64,000 nucleotides of DNA from Streptomyces sp. HUAS ZL42 (GTDB lineage Bacteria; Actinomycetota; Actinomycetes; Streptomycetales; Streptomycetaceae), in assembly GCF_040782645.1 (NCBI RefSeq), contig NZ_CP160403.1, forward strand, positions 5,739,001 through 5,803,000, written 5' to 3'. Positions 58,101 through 64,000 of the stretch are shown one piece after another. Numbering within the stretch: the stretch's first letter is position 1; each line of letters opens with the position of its first letter. Both the position numbers and the translations under genes were made by a program. Under the pieces are notes generated by a model. The model did no database searches and was not told the DNA's origin. It saw only the letters and a list, made by a program, of their open reading frames with translations.

Positions 58101-60069
58101 CTGGGAGTCCGTGAAGCGGCACTTCCGGGAGCTGGACGTGAACACACAGGTCGAGGACTTCACGGTCGTCGGCATCGGTGACATGTCCGGTGACGTGTTC
58201 GGCAACGGCATGCTGCTCAGCGAGCACATCCGCCTGGTCGCCGCCTTCGACCACCGGCACATCTTCATCGACCCCAAGCCGGACGCGGCCACCTCCTACG
58301 CCGAGCGCCGCCGCCTGTTCGAGCTGCCGCGCTCGAGCTGGGAGGACTACAACAGCGACCTCATCTCCACGGGCGGCGGTGTCTTCCCGCGTTCCGCCAA
58401 GGCCATCCCCGTCAACGCGCACATCCGCGAGGCCCTCGGCATCGAGGAGCGGGTCACCAAGATGACCCCGGCCGACCTGATGAAGACGATCCTCAAGGCG
58501 CCGGTGGACCTGCTGTGGAACGGCGGCATCGGTACGTACGTCAAGGCGTCCACCGAGTCGCACGCCGACGTCGGCGACAAGGGCAACGACGCCATCCGCG
58601 TCGACGGCCAGGATCTGCGCGTCAAGGTCGTCGGCGAGGGCGGCAACCTGGGCCTGACCCAGCTCGGCCGGATCGAGTTCGCCCGGCACGGCGGCAGGAT
58701 CAACACGGACGCCATCGACAACAGCGCGGGCGTGGACACCTCCGACCACGAGGTGAACATCAAGATCCTGCTCAACGGCCTGGTCACGGACGGCGACATG
58801 ACGGTCAAGCAGCGCAACAGGCTGCTGGCCGAGATGACGGACGAGGTCGGCCGCCTGGTCCTGCGCAACAACTACGCGCAGAACGTGGCGATCGCCAACG
58901 CCCTCGCCCAGTCCAAGGACATGCTCCACGCCCAGCAGCGCTTCATGCGCCACCTGGCAAGGGAGGGGCACCTCGACCGGGCGCTGGAGTTCCTGCCCAC
59001 CGACCGGCAGATCCGCGAACGCCTCGGCGCCGGGCACGGTCTGAGCAGTCCGGAGACGGCCGTCCTGCTGGCGTACACGAAGATCACGGTCTCCGACGAG
59101 CTGCTGCACACCTCTTTGCCGGACGACCCGTATCTGCGCAGCCTGCTGCACGCGTACTTCCCGACCGCGCTGCGCGAGCAGTTCCCCGAGCAGATCGACG
59201 GCCACCCGCTGCGCCGTGAGATCACCACGACCGTCCTGGTCAACGACACGGTCAACACGGGCGGTACGACGTATCTGCACCGCCTGCGCGAGGAGACCGG
59301 CGCCTCCCTGGAGGAGATCGTCCGGGCGCAGACCGCGGCCCGCGTGATCTTCCGTTCGGCCGCGGTGTGGGACGGGGTGGAGGCCCTGGACAACCAGGTC
59401 GAGGCCGCCGTCCAGACCCGCATCCGTCTGCACTCGCGCCGGCTGGTGGAGCGCGGCACGCGCTGGCTGCTCAACAACCGGCCGCAGCCGCTGCAGCTCG
59501 CCGAGACCGTCGACTTCTTCAGTGAGCGCGTCGAGCAGGTCTGGCAGCAGCTGCCCAAGCTGCTGCGCGGCGCGGACCTCGAGTGGTACCAGCAGATCTA
59601 CGACGAGCTGACGGGCACCGGAGTCGCGGACGAGCTCGCCACCCGAGTGGCCGGGTTCTCCTCCGCCTTCCCCACGCTCGACATCGTGTCGGTGGCCGAC
59701 CGCACGGGCAAGGAGCCGCTGGACGTCGCCGAGGTCTACTACGACCTCGCCGACCGCCTGCACATCACCCAGCTCATGGACCGCATCGTGGAGCTTCCGC
59801 GCTCCGACCGCTGGCAGTCCATGGCCCGCGCCTCCATCCGCGAGGACCTGTACGCGGCCCACGCGGCCCTGACCGCGGACGTCCTGGCGGTGGGCAACGG
59901 CACCTCCACCCCCGAGCAGCGCTTCAAGGCCTGGGAGGAGAAGAACGCGGCGATCCTGAGCCGGGCGCGCACGACCCTGGAGGAGATCCAGGGCTCGGAG
60001 ACGTTCGACCTCGCCAACCTGTCGGTGGCGATGCGGACGATGCGGACCCTGCTCCGGACGCATTCGTAG
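55132..60069 (+). CDS. gdhB: NAD-specific glutamate dehydrogenase, large (about 180 kDa) type
   Basis: A 1,645-residue enzyme converting L-glutamate to 2-oxoglutarate and ammonium with NAD+. A long N-terminal region of about 700 residues carries ACT-like and regulatory modules ([39 protein letters not shown]). The catalytic core starts near 820 with [39 protein letters not shown] and continues [18 protein letters not shown] and [16 protein letters not shown]. A helical C-terminal domain of some 350 residues follows. This large class was first described in Streptomyces clavuligerus and is common in actinobacteria. A strong terminator follows. Confidence 0.96.
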   Translation: [1645 protein letters not shown]

Positions 60070-60083
60070 TCCGTACGGCGGTG

Positions 60084-60117
60084 AGGGCGCCCCGGCCGAC
60101 ACGGCCCGGGGCGCCCT
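60084..60117 (+). terminator. Terminator after the glutamate dehydrogenase gene
   Basis: AGGGCGCCCCGG (60084-60095) and CCGGGGCGCCCT (60106-60117) are perfect complements 15 bases after the stop. It also lies next to the 3' end of the convergent TagF-like gene. Confidence 0.8.
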
Positions 60118-60125
60118 TGTCCGCC

Positions 60126-62306
60126 CTAAGGGCTGGGACTCGGTGCCGGGGTGCGCTCCGACGGCGGGATCACCGGCGGCAGCGACTCCTCGCTCTCGCC
60201 GAGGAAGACCCGGCGTACGACCCGTTCGGCGGCGCGTCCGTCGTCGTACTCGCAGAAGCGCCGCCGGAAGACGGACCGCGCCTCGCGCGCGGCCTCGTCC
60301 CGCCAGGCGCCGGAGGTGAGGATCTCCGTCAACTCCCCCTGGGTGCGGGCCACGTGGCCCGGCGGCTCGGCCATGAGGTCGAAGTAGACGCCACGGGTGG
60401 CCCGGTACGTCTCCCAGTCGTCGGCGTACGTGACGATCGGGCGGTCGAGGTTGGCGTAGTCGAACATGAGGGACGAGTAGTCCGTGACGAGGACGTCGGC
60501 GGCGAGGCACAGTTCCTCGACCCGGGGGTAGGAGGTGACGTCGACGACCCGGTCCGGGAGCCGGTTGGGCTTGTCGGCGTGGAAGTAGTGGCCGCGGACG
60601 AGGAGGACCGTGTCCTCGCCCAGGCGGTCGGCGAGGGTGCCGAGGTCGAGGCGCGGGGTCCAGCCGACTTCGTAGTCGCGGTGGGTGGGGGCGTAGAGGA
60701 CGGCCCGGCTGCCGTGGGGGATGCCGAGGCGCTCGCGGATCGCGCGGACCCCTTGGGCGTCGCAGGTGTAGAAGACGTCGTTGCGCGGATAGCCGTGGTC
60801 GAGGGAGACGAAGCGGGAGGGGTAGGCGCGCTCCCACATGCGGGTGGAGTGGCTGTTGGCGGAGACGCTGTAGTCCCACTTGTCGATGCGGGCGAGGAGT
60901 GCGGCGAAGTCCAGGTTCTTCGCGGTGGCCGGGTAGCGCATCTGGTCGACGCCCATGTGCTTGAGCGGGGTTCCGTGGTGGGTCTGGAGGTGGATCGCGT
61001 CCGGGCGTTTCACCACGGCGTCGGGGAAGTTGACGTTGTTGACCAGGTACTTGGCGGCTGCCAGCACCTCCCAGTAGCGGCGGGTGCCGGGGATCACGTG
61101 ATCCGTGCCTGGCGGGAGGGACCGCGCCCGGTCCGCCCTGACCACCCACACCGGGTGGATGTGCGGGGCGAGTTCGGTGAGTTTCTCCGCGATCGCGGCC
61201 GGGTTGCAGGCGACTCCCCGGTTCCAGTAGGCCGCGAAGACGGCCAGGCCGGGGTCGACGGGGCGGGTGAGGGCCGTGCGGTACTGGTGGGCGCGGAGCC
61301 TGGCGCCGATCCGGCGTTTGCGGGCTCTGGCTGCCGCCCTGGCCGCGCGGTGGGTGCGGGCCGCGGTCCGGAGGGCTCGGTAGGTGCGGTAGGCGTTCTG
61401 TTCGAGGAGTGACCGGCGCAGGCCTTCGAGGCGGCCGGGTGTGTCGTGGTGCGGCGGCTTCCAGCGCGCCGCCGTGTGCGACGCCCGCCGGAAGAACTCC
61501 CGCGCCACGGGGTCGGGCACGAGTGGTCCCCTGATGGTGCGCAGGCAGTCCTCGACCATGACGTCGTAGAGCACGGTGTGCGCGGCGGGGCGGTCCCGGG
61601 TGAGGGCGAAAAGGGTCTCGTAGCGGTCGACGAGGGCGTAGTGCTCCTCGGCGGAGGGCCGAGGGAGGCTCTCGGGGCGCAGGCGGCGGTCGTCGTGGGC
61701 GACCTGGTCCAGACAGGCGACACGGTGTGCGCGCAGGAGCGCGGCCTGCGCCGTGAACGGCTCGGCGCGGGTGGTGAGTTCCTGTTCGTGCGCCCTCCAG
61801 AAGGCCGTACGCAGGGCGCGGTTGCCGAGGAGCGGGGTCAGACGGAGGAGGTGCGGGGCATCGTCGAGGGCGAGTTCCGCGCCGACCGTCCGGGCGAGGA
61901 ACGGGCCGTCCTCGGAGGGGATTTCGGTCGTGCGCCAGGTGGAGTGGACGTGGTCGAAGAGAAGGACGTCCACGGTGTCCGGCAACGTGGCCACGCACTC
62001 GGCGACCGCGCGCGTGGCGCCCGCCGGGAGGCCGTCCTTGGCGTGGACGAAGCGCAGCCAGCGGCCGGACGCCCGCGCGGCCCCCGCCGCCCGGGCCGTG
62101 GCGTCCGGCGTACCGTCCGGCAGGGGCAGCACCAGCATCCCGGGGGCGTGCTCCTGCGCGGTCTCCCGGGCCCAGTCGCCGACCGCGGCCACGATCACCT
62201 CGGTGTCCGGGCGGGACTGTGCCGCCAGGGAGCCGAGGAGGGCGGTCAGATGCCCCTGGGTGTTCGTCCCGTGGACGACGACACTGAGCTCGGGCATCGC
62301 GGTCAC
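60126..62306 (-). CDS. CDP-glycerol glycerophosphotransferase family protein with GT2-like N-terminus (TagF-like)
   Basis: A 726-residue protein. Residues 1 to about 230 look like a degenerate family 2 glycosyltransferase (PELSVVVHGTNTQGHLTALLGSLAAQSRPDTEVIV; RWLRFVHAKDGLPAGATRAV). The C-terminal half is a TagF-type polyol-phosphate transferase: DAIHLQTHHGTPLKHMG, SHSTRMWERAYPS, VLYAPTHRDYEVGW, LLVRGHYF, DVLVTDYSSLMFDYANLDRPIVTYADD. It probably polymerises glycerol- or ribitol-phosphate-type wall teichoic acid at the inner membrane face. The TagH and TagG genes upstream on the same strand give the matching export system. Confidence 0.88.
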   Translation of the reverse strand: MTAMPELSVVVHGTNTQGHLTALLGSLAAQSRPDTEVIVAAVGDWARETAQEHAPGMLVLPLPDGTPDATARAAGAARASGRWLRFVHAKDGLPAGATRAVAECVATLPDTVDVLLFDHVHSTWRTTEIPSEDGPFLARTVGAELALDDAPHLLRLTPLLGNRALRTAFWRAHEQELTTRAEPFTAQAALLRAHRVACLDQVAHDDRRLRPESLPRPSAEEHYALVDRYETLFALTRDRPAAHTVLYDVMVEDCLRTIRGPLVPDPVAREFFRRASHTAARWKPPHHDTPGRLEGLRRSLLEQNAYRTYRALRTAARTHRAARAAARARKRRIGARLRAHQYRTALTRPVDPGLAVFAAYWNRGVACNPAAIAEKLTELAPHIHPVWVVRADRARSLPPGTDHVIPGTRRYWEVLAAAKYLVNNVNFPDAVVKRPDAIHLQTHHGTPLKHMGVDQMRYPATAKNLDFAALLARIDKWDYSVSANSHSTRMWERAYPSRFVSLDHGYPRNDVFYTCDAQGVRAIRERLGIPHGSRAVLYAPTHRDYEVGWTPRLDLGTLADRLGEDTVLLVRGHYFHADKPNRLPDRVVDVTSYPRVEELCLAADVLVTDYSSLMFDYANLDRPIVTYADDWETYRATRGVYFDLMAEPPGHVARTQGELTEILTSGAWRDEAAREARSVFRRRFCEYDDGRAAERVVRRVFLGESEESLPPVIPPSERTPAPSPSP

Positions 62307-62324
62307 TCCGTCCCTCCCGTCGGG

Positions 62325-63164
62325 TTACGCCGGAACCGTGGACCGTTCCCTCAGGGGCGTCGGCGCCTTGCTCTTACCGCTCGTGAACGCCTCGTACTCC
62401 GTCATGACCTCGTCCGTCGGCCCGTCCATGACCAGCTCGCCGCGCTCCAGCCACAGCACGCGGCCGCAGGTCTCGCGGATCACCGCGTTGCCGTGGCTCA
62501 CCAGGAACACCGTGCCGGCCTGCGCGCGCATCTCGCGGATGCGCTCGGCGGAGCGCGTCTGGAACCTCGCGTCACCCGTGGCCAGTGCCTCGTCGATGAG
62601 GAGGACGTCGTGGTCCTTGGCCGCGGCGATGGAGAACCGCAGGCGGGCACCCATGCCGGAGGAGTACGTGCGCATGGGGAGCGAGATGAAGTCGTCCTTC
62701 TCGTTGATCCCGGAGAAGTCGACGATGTCCTGGTAACGGGCCTTGATCTCCTCGCGGGACATGCCCATCGCCAGGCCGCCGAGATGGACGTTGCGCTCGC
62801 CGGTCAGGTCGCTCATCAGGGCGGCGTTCACACCGAGCAGGGAGGGCTGGCCGTCGGTGTAGATCCTGCCGCGCTCCACCGGCTGCAGGCCGGCGATCGC
62901 CTTGAGCAGGGTCGACTTGCCGGAACCGTTGGTCCCGACCAGGCCGATCGCCTCGCCCTTGTACGCGACGAACGACACCTTCTTGACCGCGTGCACCCTG
63001 CGCACGCCCGCCGCCTTCTCGGCCTGCTCGCGGCGCAGGATGCGGTTGAGGGCGGCGGTCGCGGAGCCGCGGCCGGCGCCGGTGCCGTTGACCCGGTAGA
63101 CGATGTCGACGCGGTCGGCGACGACGGTGGGGATCTTCTCGGAGGTACCGGTGTACTCAGCCAC
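62325..63164 (-). CDS. ABC transporter ATP-binding protein, polysaccharide/teichoic acid export (TagH-like)
   Basis: A 279-residue ATPase. Walker A GTNGSGKST is at 77-85. The signature is a SSGMGARLRFSIA variant rather than LSGGQ, as in the TagH/RfbE/Wzt group. Walker B is VLLIDEALATGD and the switch His is in VFLVSHG. The extra N-terminal about 45 residues before the ATPase fold are typical of this group. It energises export of a lipid-linked wall polymer through the TagG-like permease. It begins inside the 3' end of the permease gene (8-base overlap), and the TagF-like gene follows after 18 bases. Confidence 0.93.
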   Translation of the reverse strand: MAEYTGTSEKIPTVVADRVDIVYRVNGTGAGRGSATAALNRILRREQAEKAAGVRRVHAVKKVSFVAYKGEAIGLVGTNGSGKSTLLKAIAGLQPVERGRIYTDGQPSLLGVNAALMSDLTGERNVHLGGLAMGMSREEIKARYQDIVDFSGINEKDDFISLPMRTYSSGMGARLRFSIAAAKDHDVLLIDEALATGDARFQTRSAERIREMRAQAGTVFLVSHGNAVIRETCGRVLWLERGELVMDGPTDEVMTEYEAFTSGKSKAPTPLRERSTVPA

Positions 63165-64000
63165 GGCCGTACGTCTCCTCAGCCTTCCAGAAGTAGATGA
63201 AACCGCCGATCCCCGAGAGCAGCGCCCAGCCGGTCGCGACCGCCCACACGTGCGGGGGCAGCTGGCTCGCGTGGAAGCTGTCGATCAGGGCGAAGCGCAT
63301 GAGGTCGATGTAGACGGCGGCCGGGTTGCACTGCAGGGCCGTCATGGCCCAGTGCGGCAGGTGGTCGTGGGCGAGCACCTTGTCGATGCTCCACATCACG
63401 CCCGAGACATACATCCAGGTCCGCAGGATGAACGGCATCAGCTGGGCGATGTCCGGCGTGCTCGCGCCCCAGCGGGCCATGACCATCGAGGCGCCCGCGT
63501 TGAACATGAACTGCAGCACCAGCGCCGGGATCGCCAGCGCCCAGGAGACGCTGACGGGCACGCCGAAGCAGAGCAGGATGACGACCAGGGCGGCCATCGA
63601 GAACAGCAGCTGCTGGAGCTGCTGGAGACAGAAGGAGATGGGCAGTGCCGCCCGCGGGAAGTGCAGGGCCCTGACGAGGCCGATGTTGCCTGAGATCGCC
63701 CGGGTGCCCGCCATGATCGAGCTCTGGGTGAAGGTCCAGATGAACACGCCCGTGACCAGGAACGGGACGAAGTCCGGCACGCCGTGCTTGGTGCCGAGGA
63801 GCACGCCGAAGATGAAGTAGTACACGGCCGCGTTCAGCAGCGGGTTCGCCACCTGCCAGATCTGGCCGAGCTTCGCCTGGCTGTACTGGGCGGTGAGCTT
63901 GGCGGTGGCGAAGGCGGTGATGAAGTGGCGGCGTGCCCACAGCTGACGGACGTAGCCGGACAGGGTGGGGCGGGCGCCACTGACCGTGAGGCCGTACCTG
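63157..64000 (-). CDS. ABC transporter permease, teichoic acid/polysaccharide export (TagG-like), 5' end outside window
   Basis: About 281 codons are visible; the frame stays open to the window edge, so the start lies beyond 64000. The segment HFITAFATAKLTAQYSQAKLGQIWQVANPLLNAAVYYFIFGVLLG is the ABC-2 opening of the TagG/Wzm group. Six hydrophobic helices follow, with FPRAALPISFCLQQL between them. A GTG at 63852 could be mistaken for the start, but strong family-like sequence continues upstream of it. The gene overlaps the TagH-like gene by 8 bases; together they form an export pair. Confidence 0.9.
   Translation of the reverse strand, partial: RYGLTVSGARPTLSGYVRQLWARRHFITAFATAKLTAQYSQAKLGQIWQVANPLLNAAVYYFIFGVLLGTKHGVPDFVPFLVTGVFIWTFTQSSIMAGTRAISGNIGLVRALHFPRAALPISFCLQQLQQLLFSMAALVVILLCFGVPVSVSWALAIPALVLQFMFNAGASMVMARWGASTPDIAQLMPFILRTWMYVSGVMWSIDKVLAHDHLPHWAMTALQCNPAAVYIDLMRFALIDSFHASQLPPHVWAVATGWALLSGIGGFIYFWKAEETYGRG

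Noticed and set aside
55216..61998. 2,260-codon minus-strand open frame
   Set aside because: It spans the antisense of the glutamate dehydrogenase gene and part of the TagF-like gene in a wrong frame. Nothing in it resembles a protein family.
63157..63852. Complete permease gene starting at the GTG at 63852
   Set aside because: The frame continues upstream to the window edge with sequence typical of the N-terminus of ABC-2 exporters, so the true start is outside the window.

Overview
The window is high-GC actinobacterial chromosome, almost certainly Streptomyces. The evidence is codon bias, a WhiB gene, F420 biosynthesis genes, MtrA/MtrB/LpqB, an NAD-glutamate dehydrogenase of about 1,650 residues, and an rRNA operon with Streptomyces-type leader elements and no spacer tRNA. 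Gene order follows the conserved core block that in Mycobacterium tuberculosis runs roughly Rv3235 to Rv3264c. I recall that synteny from memory and did not compute it.

Left part (1-23.2 kb): a TIGR03089 protein, a secreted PGRP-type amidase and a sugar-nucleotide transferase precede a 0.5-kb intergenic minisatellite. Next come a DNA glycosylase, the F420 genes fbiB and fbiA, and a cysteine dioxygenase with a poly-cysteine leader ORF. Then whiB, a very large membrane glycosyltransferase with a DUF5719 partner, a zincin-like protein and DUF3499, and the mannose genes (manB, Trm112, SIS protein, manA). A cation diffusion facilitator and adenosylhomocysteinase close the block.

Middle (23.3-37.5 kb): an unrecognised protein, the divergent RDD/SpoIIM pair, a complete 16S-23S-5S rRNA operon with promoters and terminator, and an overlapping minus-strand membrane operon (GPDPase-type membrane protein, DUF4129, DUF4350, MoxR ATPase, DUF58). 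RDD/SpoIIM and MoxR/DUF58 genes are usually neighbours in actinobacteria, so the rRNA operon appears to split a functional module.

Right part (37.6-64 kb): mtnA, then mtrA-mtrB-lpqB (envelope and development signalling), a ComF-like phosphoribosyltransferase, hibernation factor hpf, a NarL-type regulator, a winged-helix glycosylase-like protein, a GNAT acetyltransferase, secA, an Rv3235-like protein, a DUF6912 protein, an HAD hydrolase, a DJ-1/PfpI protein, the NAD-glutamate dehydrogenase, and a teichoic-acid-type set (TagF-like transferase, TagH ATPase, TagG permease cut by the window edge).

The most noteworthy observations are: (i) a 31-codon ORF ending in six cysteines, mostly rare TGT codons, directly upstream of cysteine dioxygenase, with a TTGACA box placed as for a leaderless transcript; (ii) a 34-bp-unit minisatellite with an exact 137-bp higher-order repeat; (iii) RecA-NDp/PafBC-type promoter motifs exactly 7 nt before the start codons of the HAD hydrolase and the winged-helix glycosylase-like gene; (iv) an rRNA operon inside the RDD/SpoIIM-MoxR neighbourhood. 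No CRISPR array, prophage, insertion sequence or tRNA gene was seen.
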